From contig JAKAGT010000026.1 of the NCBI GenBank assembly GCA_021825585.1, positions 1 to 64,000 on the forward strand: 64,000 nt of DNA, written 5' to 3'. Below the pieces are notes generated by a model, which saw only the letters and a list, made by a program, of their open reading frames with translations, did not search any database and was not told the DNA's origin. Shown here one piece after another: positions 1-9,004 of this stretch (position 1 is the first letter of the stretch; every line of letters starts with the position of its first letter). The position numbers were made by a program, and so were the translations under genes. The stretch comes from Bacteroidota bacterium (GTDB lineage Bacteria > Bacteroidota > Ignavibacteria > Kryptoniales > JAKASW01).

Positions 1-51
1 CGGCGGCATCAGCAGCAACTGATCCATGTTGTATTCTCTGAACTTTCTCAT
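1..51 (-). CDS. Transposase N-terminus (IS1182-like), partial
   Basis: Read on the minus strand from an ATG at 49-51, the first 17 codons give MRKFREYNMDQLLLMPP and then leave the window. Openings of the type FKxYNQxQxxLLPP are typical of IS1182-family DDE transposases. An AGGAGAG ribosome binding site lies upstream of the ATG on this strand. Only the start is visible, so family and intactness are inferred. It lies beside a restriction-modification island, which fits a mobile-element border. The next 240 bases (52-295) show no recognisable gene. Confidence 0.5.
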   Translation of the reverse strand, partial: MRKFREYNMDQLLLMPP

Positions 52-295
52 CTCACTCTCTCTCCTTCACCTATCTTCCTGCAATATTTATGCCGCCCAT
101 CCCTCGGTTCCCCGACAGACTCCTAGTGTTTTCATGCTTCCCTCCATACCAGATTAGAATTTCACAACTCGATATTATTCGCTCAAGGCTCGAAAAGCAA
201 GAAAATCGGGATACTCGACGGTTATCTCCGATCACGTAGTGCCACCCACTCGCCGTCAGGAGAAACCTACGTGCACTGAGTATGATCAAATCCAC

Positions 296-325
296 TTGCT
301 ACTTATAGTCTGTAGACTTTTAATC
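296..325 (+). promoter_or_regulatory. C-box operator overlapping the controller promoter
   Basis: Two 11-bp half operators lie at 300-310 (TACTTATAGTC) and 315-325 (GACTTTTAATC), separated by the 4-base spacer TGTA. The 11+4+11 layout and the ACTTATAGT core match the C-boxes of restriction-modification controllers such as C.Esp1396I and C.AhdI. A -35-like TTGCTA (296-301) and a -10-like TTTAAT (319-324), 17 bp apart, are embedded in the operator. Controller binding would therefore govern its own promoter. The ATG of the controller follows 22 bp later. Known family behaviour is activation from the left site and repression from the right site. Confidence 0.8.
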
Positions 326-347
326 ATCACGATAATAATCTCAGCTT

Positions 348-575
348 ATGAAAAAGAGGCTCTACCAAATTGTCGGTAAACGTCTAAAAGCATTTAGAGA
401 AGCAAGGGGACTGTCCCAAGAGGCATTTGCTTCTATGTGCAATCTCCATCGAACCTACATCGGCGGAATTGAAAGGGGCGAACGCAACATAACACTAGAA
501 ACCCTTCAGGCAATTGCCGAAACACTGAAGATAAGTCCCTCCGAACTGCTCAAGGAAAAAGAAGAAGATGTTTGA
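348..575 (+). CDS. Restriction-modification controller (C) protein, XRE family
   Basis: A 75-residue single-domain helix-turn-helix protein. It has the usual C-protein size and motifs: GLSQEAFA in the first helix pair and LHRTYIGGIERGERN in the recognition and turn region. C proteins dimerise and delay endonuclease expression after the system enters a new cell. The gene overlaps the BglI-type endonuclease gene by 8 bp, so the two are translationally linked. The C-box pair immediately upstream predicts autoregulation. The whole island is visibly richer in A+T than the genes that follow, consistent with horizontal acquisition. Confidence 0.85.
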   Translation: MKKRLYQIVGKRLKAFREARGLSQEAFASMCNLHRTYIGGIERGERNITLETLQAIAETLKISPSELLKEKEEDV

Positions 576-1458
576 TTCTGCCCGCCATGATCAGTTCAAG
601 CTGTACGGCAAAGCTCGCACGTATTTTGTGCAAAATCCCGGAGCGCTCATAACGCTGGAAAAGTTCCTTAGTGACACATTGTACGATCTTATCGATGCAA
701 ATATCGATGAGATAGCTTTCGATTATAATGAGGCAAGCAAGCTGTATCCCTTTTGGCAAAACTATCCTCCAGACCAAAGAGGTCGAATGCCCAAAGGTGA
801 TCAATATCCATGGATTGAGGTAGGAGAACAAGTCTTTGGCAACAAGCTCATGCGTTTGCTTGCAGGACGCTTTAAGCTTCGTGATGCCGGGTTGCCTTCG
901 GGTCCCGACAAGAGAATGATTATGAGTTCGGATGACATAACAAGCGCCTGCAGCAATTTCACTGATTCGTGCTGGTTATTTCTTGACATAAAATCGGTTG
1001 GACCAAGAGACGATCAAGAGCACGCCGTAATGTCACACAATCAAGTCTCGGGCGACGGCAAATGGAATAAGGAGGATAGTCTCCTGAAAAACACCCCAAT
1101 AACCGCAAGGGGGATCAGGGCATCTCACAAATTCCACGTTGCAATTCCACCTTTATATGTTTTGAGTGATCGAACGATTGCACCGGTCGTGAGTGTCGCC
1201 ATCAAGCCGGTGTACCAAATGCTCACATTAAGAAATGAAATGGAGGGCCGCGGACAACCGCTTCAGAGAGTCTCGGTGGTTACAATTCCCAACGGACTAC
1301 TTCTGACCGAGCAACCGGGTTACCTCAAGAGTTACCCCCGCCTTTTCTTCCCCGGCAAAGACGATAAAGGGAAGAAAGCCAACAAGATGCGAGCGCGCGT
1401 ATCATTTGATTTGCTAAAGAAGATCGACTCGTGGCGGGTTCGTACCATAACCTTCTGA
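568..1458 (+). CDS. Type II restriction endonuclease, BglI family
   Basis: A 296-residue protein that aligns by eye along its length with R.BglI (site GCCNNNNNGGC). Shared blocks are DYNEA, PFWxNYPPxxRG, MPKGDQ, PWIEVGE, FTDS, DIKSVGPRD, NQVSG, IPPLYxLSD, PNGL and FRPGKDD-like FFPGKDD. The catalytic residues known from the BglI structure, D116, D142 and K144, map to D114, D140 and K142 here, with the same 26-residue gap between the aspartates. All active-site residues are therefore retained and the enzyme should cut DNA. Start ATG 568 overlaps the controller end. Cleavage specificity is inferred from the family and not proven. Confidence 0.93.
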   Translation: MFDSARHDQFKLYGKARTYFVQNPGALITLEKFLSDTLYDLIDANIDEIAFDYNEASKLYPFWQNYPPDQRGRMPKGDQYPWIEVGEQVFGNKLMRLLAGRFKLRDAGLPSGPDKRMIMSSDDITSACSNFTDSCWLFLDIKSVGPRDDQEHAVMSHNQVSGDGKWNKEDSLLKNTPITARGIRASHKFHVAIPPLYVLSDRTIAPVVSVAIKPVYQMLTLRNEMEGRGQPLQRVSVVTIPNGLLLTEQPGYLKSYPRLFFPGKDDKGKKANKMRARVSFDLLKKIDSWRVRTITF

Positions 1459-1462
1459 CTTG

Positions 1463-2512
1463 TCAATCCAGAAACAAACTTATCTGAGCCTCTGCGTGCC
1501 TGATGTTTTTTTTCGCTAGCTCAAAGTATGCCGATTCCTTCTCGATCCCAATGTAATGCCTTCTAAGTTTCACCGCGGCTACTGCTGTGGTACCGCTGCC
1601 CAAAAATGGATCAAGCACGGTGTCGCCGGGATCAGAATACAACTTAATAACCCTTCTTGCGAGCTCCTCCGGAAATTTTGCTTCGTGGTCGTCGTTACGT
1701 CTGACGCTAGGAATCTCCCACACCTGTCGATAGCCCCAGCCCTTCCATTCTTCTGGCGACAATCTCTTCCTGTCTATTGTTATCTCTCCGGGTTTCCAAA
1801 AAATATATAAGTCTTCTATCTCACTAACCGACTTTAAGGAATTCGTGGTCCATTTGCTATTTGCCCAAGTTGGGTCTTTTTTCCAAATGCGTCTGTCATA
1901 AAGATACAGGCCGGCATCATAAGCGAAAGACTCGATGCCCCCTCCAACAAGTTTTACCCTTGTTTGAGCCTGGTACTTACCGCCCCGTATGTTAACGCCA
2001 TGCAGTCTTCTGTCAATAGTTTGCTCGCTACATCCCAGTAAATCAGCAAGCTGATACCGATTGTAGTCCGGATGTTTTGCCTTTGCCTTGAGTACCATAT
2101 CCTTTGTAATAGGTGATTTCTGTCCAGACAAATTCATGGCTTGAAATCGAGGCATCGAAGGATCCCTGAAAGCCATGATATCAGCAATATTGATAACGAG
2201 AAATCCCCCGGGCTTTAGAGCGAGTGAATGAAGTTGTGTTACGGTTTTCAATAGACCTTGCCAAGAGTCATAGGTGTTGTTCCGCTCATACGACTTGCCA
2301 AGGAAATAGGGTGGTGACCAAAAACTAAGTGAAATTGTCCCTGGCTGTAGTTGCTGCATCAGCTCCTCGGAATGGCCACAATAAACAGCGTCGACCTGTA
2401 GGTAATCCGCTCCAGCATGACACTTATTGTCATCACCATAGTAAATGCCTTGTCCTTCGGCTACTCGTTTCCTGCGTTTGCTATATCGTGCCAAGCCTTC
2501 CTCCACTGACAA
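1463..2512 (-). CDS. DNA methyltransferase of the BglI-type system (probably N4-cytosine)
   Basis: A 349-residue S-adenosylmethionine-dependent methyltransferase. Catalytic motif IV reads SPPY at residues 66-69, the form typical of N4-cytosine enzymes. Motif I, DPFLGSGTT, lies near residue 301. The order IV, target domain, I marks class beta. Between them a helix-turn-helix-like stretch (YQLADLLGCSEQTIDRRL) may belong to target recognition. It is convergent with the endonuclease, with only 4 bp between the genes, so it needs its own promoter upstream of 2512. The longest frame starts at TTG 2512; GTG 2506 is an alternative and neither has a convincing ribosome site. It should protect the host from the neighbouring nuclease. 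Confidence 0.88.
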   Translation of the reverse strand: MSVEEGLARYSKRRKRVAEGQGIYYGDDNKCHAGADYLQVDAVYCGHSEELMQQLQPGTISLSFWSPPYFLGKSYERNNTYDSWQGLLKTVTQLHSLALKPGGFLVINIADIMAFRDPSMPRFQAMNLSGQKSPITKDMVLKAKAKHPDYNRYQLADLLGCSEQTIDRRLHGVNIRGGKYQAQTRVKLVGGGIESFAYDAGLYLYDRRIWKKDPTWANSKWTTNSLKSVSEIEDLYIFWKPGEITIDRKRLSPEEWKGWGYRQVWEIPSVRRNDDHEAKFPEELARRVIKLYSDPGDTVLDPFLGSGTTAVAAVKLRRHYIGIEKESAYFELAKKNIRHAEAQISLFLD

Positions 2513-2795
2513 AAGTAATCGTCGCTCTTAAAAAGTTCAACTTGCGAGATGCGTTCGTGTCATAGAGTTTAAGGGAAACGACAAGGTGCTATTGATGTAT
2601 GACCAAGACAACACCCCCTCCTTGAATCTCACTTCCCCTCCATTTAGCTTATGTATCGATAGTCGTAACACGGAATTCGTGCTTCCGTAAGATAGACTGT
2701 TAAATTGAGATTTCAGGGCGGCTAATCATCCACTGTCAGGCGGCTTAAGTCCTGGTAATCACAATACGTTATGTCGTTGCATCAAAATTCAGGGC

Positions 2796-4166
2796 ATGCA
2801 AATCATGAAAGCAGGCAAATGCGGGCTTATTATGGCCGCGGCTCAGTTTCTCGCGGTTGTATTCTTCATAAAGACCTCTGTCGCGCAGGAGCGTCCCGGA
2901 CTCGTCCTGACTCTTGACAAGGCGATTTCGATAGCGCTCGATCAGAACAGGGATGTCCTGATTGCCAACCAGGATCGCTACAAGGCCGAAGCGCAGATCG
3001 CCGAAGCAAGATCGGGAGCTTTTCCACAGCTGTCGTTCTCCGCGCAGTATATGAGGAATATCAAGCTCCCGGTAATCTTCCTGCCGGCAAACTCGCCACC
3101 GTTCAACCCGACCAGCTCAACCATATCTTTTGCAATCGGTTCCAACAACTCATACCAGGGAGGGCTTGCACTGACGCAGGCGCTCTACAGCAGACAGGTC
3201 GGAGTCGCGCTCGACATCGCTGACACGTACAAGGACCTTTCGGAAGCGGGATATGAGTCGGCGAGGCAGAACGTTGTTCTGCAGGTGAAGAAGGCCTTCT
3301 ACGGCGTACTGCTGATGCATAAGCTGGTAGAGGCAAATCGCCAGGGACTGGAAGTAGTGAAAGCAAATTACGAAAACGTGCAGGCGCTTTACAAGCACGG
3401 CCAGGCGGCGGAGTTCGATCTCCTCCGCGCGGAGGTGCAGGTCGCCAATACCGAACCTACCGTCATCTCGATGGAAAACAACCTGGTACTTGCGGTCAAC
3501 GGGCTGAAGAGTCTTCTCTCGATACCGCTCGACAGCAACATCATCGTTCGCGGCGACTTCACGTTCGAGGATGTCCCAACGCAGGTTCCTGACGATGGAG
3601 CACGAAGCGCCTTGAGAAGGAACCCCGGACTCCAGCAGCTGGCGTTCCAGGAAACGATGCTGGATAAGAACATCAGCATCGAGCAGTCGGGATACTTCCC
3701 GTCGATTTATGCTTTCGGCGCATACCAGTGGCAGTCACAGGATAACACGTTTCAATTCGGAAACTACCTCTGGGCGAAGATCATGAATGTTGGTGTGACG
3801 ATGTCATGGAACATCTTCGACGGACTGCGCACACCGGCGCGCGTCGAACAAGCCCGGGTGGAACTGAAGAAGGTCCGGTACACGCGATTGAAAGCAGAAG
3901 AGGGTCTCACCATTCAGATCCAGTCGGCGATGTTGAAGATGAGCGAAGCCAAGAGGCGCATTGAGGGACAGGAAAAGAACATAGAGCAGGCTAAGCGGGC
4001 CGTGGCGATTTCGGAGACCCGGTTCAAGAGCGGAGTCGGCACGCAGCTGGAGCTCCTCGACGCGCAGGTCGCGATGACTCTCGCGCAAACTAATTACGCG
4101 CAGGCGATCTACGATTACCTCGTTGCGAAGGCAGACTGGGATTATGCCGTCGGCAGGGAGAAATAA
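2796..4166 (+). CDS. TolC-like outer-membrane efflux protein
   Basis: A 456-residue outer-membrane channel of the TolC/OprM family. It has an N-terminal signal peptide (hydrophobic stretch around residues 11-30 ending near VAQ) and two copies of the long alpha-helical outer membrane efflux repeat, with repeated phrases such as YEQAR-like YESARQNV and RVEQARVELKK. It forms the exit duct of an RND pump with the adaptor and transporter that follow. The start could be ATG 2796 or ATG 2805; neither has a strong ribosome site. It is the first gene of a TolC-adaptor-RND operon. Confidence 0.92.
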   Translation: MQIMKAGKCGLIMAAAQFLAVVFFIKTSVAQERPGLVLTLDKAISIALDQNRDVLIANQDRYKAEAQIAEARSGAFPQLSFSAQYMRNIKLPVIFLPANSPPFNPTSSTISFAIGSNNSYQGGLALTQALYSRQVGVALDIADTYKDLSEAGYESARQNVVLQVKKAFYGVLLMHKLVEANRQGLEVVKANYENVQALYKHGQAAEFDLLRAEVQVANTEPTVISMENNLVLAVNGLKSLLSIPLDSNIIVRGDFTFEDVPTQVPDDGARSALRRNPGLQQLAFQETMLDKNISIEQSGYFPSIYAFGAYQWQSQDNTFQFGNYLWAKIMNVGVTMSWNIFDGLRTPARVEQARVELKKVRYTRLKAEEGLTIQIQSAMLKMSEAKRRIEGQEKNIEQAKRAVAISETRFKSGVGTQLELLDAQVAMTLAQTNYAQAIYDYLVAKADWDYAVGREK

Positions 4167-4251
4167 AAACATTCAATAACGATAGACACCCATGATTCGG
4201 AAAAGTATCTCCGTGTCTCTCGTGTTTAGATTCGGATCCAGGAGGTTGAAT

Positions 4252-5313
4252 TTGACTAAGAAGCTTCATTCTCTGAATATCGGACTTCTGATGATTTCAC
4301 TGAGCGGCGCACTCCTTTCCGGCTGCGGAAAACAACCCAACGCTGAGAAACATGAAGGAGGCCTGTCTTACTCCACCATACCGGTGGAGATAGCAGTCGT
4401 ACACAGGCAGAACCTGTCGGTGACCAAGCTGTACTCGGGGACACTCGAAGGCGAGGAGCAGGCAAATGTCGTCCCGAAGATTTCGGAGCGGATCACCGCA
4501 ATCAATGCCAGGGTCGGCGAATCGGTGAATGCCGGCCAGGTTCTGATAGTACTGGACAAGAGCGGAGCGACTTCGCAATACTACCAGGCACAGGCCGCAT
4601 TCAGCAATGCCGAGAAAACCTACGAGCGCATGAAGGCTCTTTACCAGGAAGGTGCAATTTCACAGCAGACTCTCGACGGCGCACAAACAGGTTTTGACGT
4701 GGCCAAGGCGAACTTCGATGCGGCAAAGAGCGCGGTGGAGCTTACGACACCGATCCCCGGAGTGGTCACCGCCGTCAACGTGAGCGCGGGAGATTTGACC
4801 ACGCCCGGCGAAGTCCTGATTACTGTCGCAAAGATCGGGAGAATGAAGGTAGACTTCGACGTAAGCGAAACGGACCTCGGCAGTCTCGCGCTCGGCCAGA
4901 ACGTGCAGGTCTATTCGGAAGCACGTCCGGACGTCAAGATAACGGGCGAGATCGTCCAGCTTTCCAAATCCGCGGATGTCCGCTCGCGGACCTTCCAGAT
5001 GAAGGCGCTGTTCAACAACACGCGGGACAACTGGTTCAGGCCGGGAATGTTCTGCCGGGTTAACGTGCAGGTTGCGGCGCACGATAAACCACTGGTTGTT
5101 CCCGCGGCTTCCATAATAAGCGACGGAGTCACAAACAGAGTATTTGTGGTGAGGAGCGGGAGGTCGTTCCAGCACGCCATTCGGACCGGACTGACGGACG
5201 GGAAGATGTTCGAAGTACTGGACGGACTCAGTGAACGAGACACGGTAATCACAACGGGCGCCACGAGTGCGCGCGACAGCGGCTACGTTACGATAGCCAA
5301 CGCCGGAGAATAA
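4252..5313 (+). CDS. RND efflux periplasmic adaptor lipoprotein (HlyD/AcrA family)
   Basis: A periplasmic adaptor that bridges the inner-membrane RND pump and the TolC channel. I place the start at TTG 4252. AGGAGG at 4240-4245 sits 6 nt before it, and this start gives a clean lipoprotein signal ending LLSGC. The longer frame from ATG 4192 adds 20 residues before the signal. The 353-residue protein shows the lipoyl-like half-motifs (ITAINARVGESVNAGQVL and the return strand PGVVTAVNVSAGDLTTPGE), a coiled-coil hairpin between them, and the beta-barrel domain. It sits 85 bp after tolC and 96 bp before the transporter. Confidence 0.9.
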   Translation: MTKKLHSLNIGLLMISLSGALLSGCGKQPNAEKHEGGLSYSTIPVEIAVVHRQNLSVTKLYSGTLEGEEQANVVPKISERITAINARVGESVNAGQVLIVLDKSGATSQYYQAQAAFSNAEKTYERMKALYQEGAISQQTLDGAQTGFDVAKANFDAAKSAVELTTPIPGVVTAVNVSAGDLTTPGEVLITVAKIGRMKVDFDVSETDLGSLALGQNVQVYSEARPDVKITGEIVQLSKSADVRSRTFQMKALFNNTRDNWFRPGMFCRVNVQVAAHDKPLVVPAASIISDGVTNRVFVVRSGRSFQHAIRTGLTDGKMFEVLDGLSERDTVITTGATSARDSGYVTIANAGE

Positions 5314-5409
5314 AATGGCAGCCGACAACCTTACTATCCCGATCGATAGGATTGGCTTCCAGCAGAGAGGGCATCGAATCTCTTACACGGCACACGGGAG
5401 AAACCAAAG

Positions 5410-8400
5410 ATGAAACTAGCCGATACTTCAATAGAACGCCCCGTCTTTGCCACGATGATGATACTGGCACTCGTCGTGCTCGGGATGTTTTCGTTCCTTA
5501 AACTCAACATCGATCAGTTCCCGGATATCGATTTTCCGTACGTCACCGTGACCAGCGTCCTACCGGGCGCGGGGCCGGAGCAAATGGAGACCGACGTAAC
5601 GAAGAAGATCGAAGACGCGGTGAACACGATCGGCGGCATCGAGCACATCACTTCGATTTCAAGAGAGGGAGTCTCGTTCGTCATAATCCAGTTCAAGCTG
5701 GAGATCAACGGGCAGCAGGCCGCACAGGAAGTGCGTGAGAAAATCGCCGCGGTCCGGGCCGATCTTCCCACCGATCTCGAAGAGCCGGTCATCCAGAGAA
5801 TCGACCCCGCAAGCATGCCGATGTTTACGCTGACGGTCTCCGGCCCGCGATCCGACAAGGAGATAACCACATTCACCAAGGACATCATCAGGAAGCGGCT
5901 TGAAAACGTTCCCGGTGTGGGACGCGTGGACCTCGTGGGGGGCGCGGAAAGGGAAATACAGATTGCAGTTGACGCAGGAAGGCTTGCTGCATACGGTCTG
6001 TCAATTAACGACGTCATCCAGACGGTCGCCTCCTCTAACGTAGAGGTCCCGGCCGGGAACCTGACACAGGGCCCGCGCCAGCTTCTTCTGCGGACGATGG
6101 GAAAATATACGAACGTGAATGACTTCAACAGGGTGATAGTTGCAACTCCGGATGGCAAGCCTGTTTATCTTTCGGACGTTGCGCAGGTCGTCGATGGGGT
6201 GAAGGAGCAGACAAGTCTCACGCGCGTGAACGGCAGAAGCGCAGTAGGGCTTAGCATACTGAAGCAATCCGGCAGCAACACTGTGCGCGTTGCACAGGCA
6301 ATTCAGAAAGAGCTCGACGTACTCGAAAAGGAAGTTCCGTCCGACCTGAAGATTACAGTCGCCCAGGACAACAGCACGTTCATAGTCGAAGAGGTGAACG
6401 ACGTCCTCTTCGATATCTTCTACGGCGGACTCCTTGCCGTGATTGTCGTCTTCCTGTTTCTCGCCAACGTACGTTCGACGATCATAAGCGCCATCGCGCT
6501 TCCGACTTCCATCATCGCAAGCTTCATCATAATGTATGCCCTGAACTTCACGCTGAACATGGTCTCACTTCTTGCGCTTTCGCTGGCTGTCGGCCTGCTG
6601 ATAGACGACGCGATAGTCGTGATAGAAAACATCTTCAGGCATATGCAGCAGGGCGAGACGCCGATGGAGGCAGCGAAGGCGGCGACTGCGGAAATAGGGC
6701 TTGCCGTCATGGCAACAACGTTCACGATCGTGGCGGTTTTCGTCCCGATTGCCTTCACCCCGGGCCTCGTAGGACGTTTCTTCTACCAGTTCGGCATAAC
6801 GGTCTCGGCAGCGGTTCTCGTGTCGCTCTTCGTCGCTTTTACGCTTACGCCGATGCTTTCGTCACGGTGGCTCAGCGCGGCGGATGAGGAATTGGCCGAC
6901 AGGGGCTCGATCATCAGGCGGGGATTGTATTATTTCAATCATTTCTTCCAGATCCTGAGCCAGAGATACAGAAAGGCGATCTCCTGGTCGCTGCACCATC
7001 GAAAGATCGTAGTATTCGGGTCGCTGGCGGTGTTCGTTTCGAGTTTCTTTCTCATGGGACTGCTCGGAACATCGTTCTTCCCCGACACGGACGAGAGCGA
7101 GTTTAATATCGGGATAAACGCGGCTCCCGGGAGCTCGCTGCAGCAGACGGCGGACATAGGGGCTCACATCGAGTCCGTCCTCCGCAGACAGCCGGAAGTC
7201 ACGACTACCCTGCTGACCATTGGTGCGGGGAACGATCCGGTTACGAGAGGAAATATACTTGTAAAGCTGGTAAAGAAGGACAAACGCAGGCGGAGCGTCT
7301 GGCAAATCATGAGCTATCTCCGGTCGGAATTGAAAAACACCCCCGGGGCAAATATTTCCTACGCTACCCAGGGCGGTCCAGGCGGAAACCAGAAGCCCGT
7401 GGTGATGAGCGTTCGAGGAGACAACATGACGACGCTGAAGTCAATTGCCGGTGGTGTCGAGAAAATCGTCCGCACGACTCCGGGGGCCGTCGACATCGAG
7501 AACAGCCTGGAGACTTCGAAGCCCGAGGTCAGGATCCGGATCGATCGCGACAAGGCTTCAGACCTCGGAGTGAATGTCGCCCAAATCGCCACGACTGCCC
7601 GTGCACTCGTCGACGGCTACGTCGCTACCAAATTCCAGGAAGGCGACGAGCAGTACGACGTGCGGGTCAGGCTGAGAAAGCAGGACAGGACTACGCTCGA
7701 GAACGTGAACAACCTGACGGTCAAGAGCAACAAGGCAATGGGCAACGGCGAAAACCTCCTCGTGCCGGTGAGTTACGTCGCGGACATACGCCAGAGTTCG
7801 GGTCCTTCCCAGATAAACAGATTCGATCGCCAAAGGGAAATCAGAGTCGACGCGAATCTATCGGGAAGGCTGCTCGGCGAAGTCCTGGCTGATGTACAGC
7901 GCAGGACAAACAGAATTGTTCTCCCTGCCGGTTACAATGTCGGTGTCGTCGGCGAGGGGCAGATGCAGTCCGAATCCTTCATGAACATACTCCTGTCGCT
8001 CGCTCTGGCGGTCATATTCGTGTATATCGTGCTGGCGGCGCAATTCGAGAGTTTCTCATACCCGTTTGCCATCATGCTGGCGCTTCCGATGTCGCTGATC
8101 GGCGCCGTTCTCGGACTGCTGGTTTTCGGCAGCTCAGTATCCATGATGTCGATGATCGGGATTATCATGCTGATGGGGCTGGTGACCAAGAACGGAATTC
8201 TTCTGGTCGACTATGCGAACGTCCTCCGCGACCGCGGACAGGAAAGGACGGAGGCTTTGATCAACGCCGGCGCGACCAGGCTGCGGCCCATACTGATGAC
8301 TACATTCGCGATGATATTCGGAATGGTGCCGGTCGCATTCGCGGTCAGCGAGGGAAGCGAGTTCCGCGCGCCGATGGGACAGGCGGTAATAGGAGGACTG

Positions 8401-8535
8401 ATAACTTCGACACTTCTGACGCTGTTCGTCGTGCCGGTTGTGTATTCCATCCTCGACGACCTGTCGTTCAGGAATGTTTTTTCTTTTCTGCAGAGGAACC
8501 AACGGACAAAAAAAGAACGCGGGTCAAACGGATGA
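5410..8535 (+). CDS. RND multidrug efflux transporter (AcrB/HAE1 type)
   Basis: A 1041-residue inner-membrane proton antiporter with the usual 12 transmembrane segments and two large periplasmic loops. The N-terminus reads IERPVFATMMILALVVLGMFS, as in AcrB-type pumps. The fourth membrane helix carries GLLIDDAIVVIENI, including the aspartate pair equivalent to AcrB D407/D408 that relays protons. The second half repeats the fold, with GLVTKNGILLVDYAN near the end. Length and motifs are complete, so the pump should be active. The substrate cannot be read from sequence. Its last codons overlap the following broken GxxExxxY gene by ATGA. Confidence 0.94.
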   Translation: MKLADTSIERPVFATMMILALVVLGMFSFLKLNIDQFPDIDFPYVTVTSVLPGAGPEQMETDVTKKIEDAVNTIGGIEHITSISREGVSFVIIQFKLEINGQQAAQEVREKIAAVRADLPTDLEEPVIQRIDPASMPMFTLTVSGPRSDKEITTFTKDIIRKRLENVPGVGRVDLVGGAEREIQIAVDAGRLAAYGLSINDVIQTVASSNVEVPAGNLTQGPRQLLLRTMGKYTNVNDFNRVIVATPDGKPVYLSDVAQVVDGVKEQTSLTRVNGRSAVGLSILKQSGSNTVRVAQAIQKELDVLEKEVPSDLKITVAQDNSTFIVEEVNDVLFDIFYGGLLAVIVVFLFLANVRSTIISAIALPTSIIASFIIMYALNFTLNMVSLLALSLAVGLLIDDAIVVIENIFRHMQQGETPMEAAKAATAEIGLAVMATTFTIVAVFVPIAFTPGLVGRFFYQFGITVSAAVLVSLFVAFTLTPMLSSRWLSAADEELADRGSIIRRGLYYFNHFFQILSQRYRKAISWSLHHRKIVVFGSLAVFVSSFFLMGLLGTSFFPDTDESEFNIGINAAPGSSLQQTADIGAHIESVLRRQPEVTTTLLTIGAGNDPVTRGNILVKLVKKDKRRRSVWQIMSYLRSELKNTPGANISYATQGGPGGNQKPVVMSVRGDNMTTLKSIAGGVEKIVRTTPGAVDIENSLETSKPEVRIRIDRDKASDLGVNVAQIATTARALVDGYVATKFQEGDEQYDVRVRLRKQDRTTLENVNNLTVKSNKAMGNGENLLVPVSYVADIRQSSGPSQINRFDRQREIRVDANLSGRLLGEVLADVQRRTNRIVLPAGYNVGVVGEGQMQSESFMNILLSLALAVIFVYIVLAAQFESFSYPFAIMLALPMSLIGAVLGLLVFGSSVSMMSMIGIIMLMGLVTKNGILLVDYANVLRDRGQERTEALINAGATRLRPILMTTFAMIFGMVPVAFAVSEGSEFRAPMGQAVIGGLITSTLLTLFVVPVVYSILDDLSFRNVFSFLQRNQRTKKERGSNG

Positions 8536-8945
8536 TTCTGGTCAGCATGGAACGAGATGGAATGATTCACCAGGAGGTGGCAAAGAAGAATATAGAAGCC
8601 TTCCAAAATGTTTATGACGAACTCGGTTACGGCTTCCCGGAAAATGTGTGCGGGAATGCCATGTGCTTAGAGATGACCGCGACGGGAATGACCGTTCAGC
8701 AGCAAAAGAACATTGAAGTCGTTTACCGCGGCGTTGAAGTTGGTGATTATTATACCGATCCCTTCGCGGATAATGCCGTTATCGTGGAACCAGAAGCAAC
8801 GGAGGGTCTGCGCGCTGAACATGAGGCGCGGCTCATCAACTAACTTAAAGCGACCGACATCGCGGCGAGATTACTGCCGAATTCCGGGAAGAAGCCGGAA
8901 TTCAGAAGAAATATCTTTTCGAACGAAAGAGAGAGAAGAAAATAA
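8532..8945 (+). pseudogene. GxxExxxY-family protein, broken by an in-frame stop
   Basis: Codons 1-103 read as a GxxExxxY protein (family TIGR04256), ending EHEARLIN at a TAA (8841-8843). The same frame then continues LKATDIAARLLPNSGKKPEF and on to RRNIFSNERE before a second stop at 8943-8945. Relatives have LINYLKAT at this point, so the stop is a single TAC/TAT to TAA change. Other damage is visible: the motif tyrosine is replaced by cysteine (GFPENVC), and the usual VELKA stretch reads VEPEA, losing its lysine. The family is small and of unknown, possibly nuclease-like, function. It overlaps the RND stop by 4 bp. Confidence 0.85.
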
Positions 8946-8982
8946 TCCGTGATTATCCGGCTTTTCCGTGTAATCCGTTTGC
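8946..8982 (+). repeat. Degenerate 9-10 nt tandem array (TCCG units)
   Basis: TCCG recurs at 8946, 8956, 8965 and 8974, giving units TCCGTGATTA, TCCGGCTTT, TCCGTGTAA and TCCGTTTGC. The array begins directly after the terminal TAA of the broken GxxExxxY gene and ends shortly before the GGGAGG ribosome site of the next gene. Confidence 0.55.
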
Positions 8983-9004
8983 TGATTTTCAGTAGGGAGG
9001 TTCT

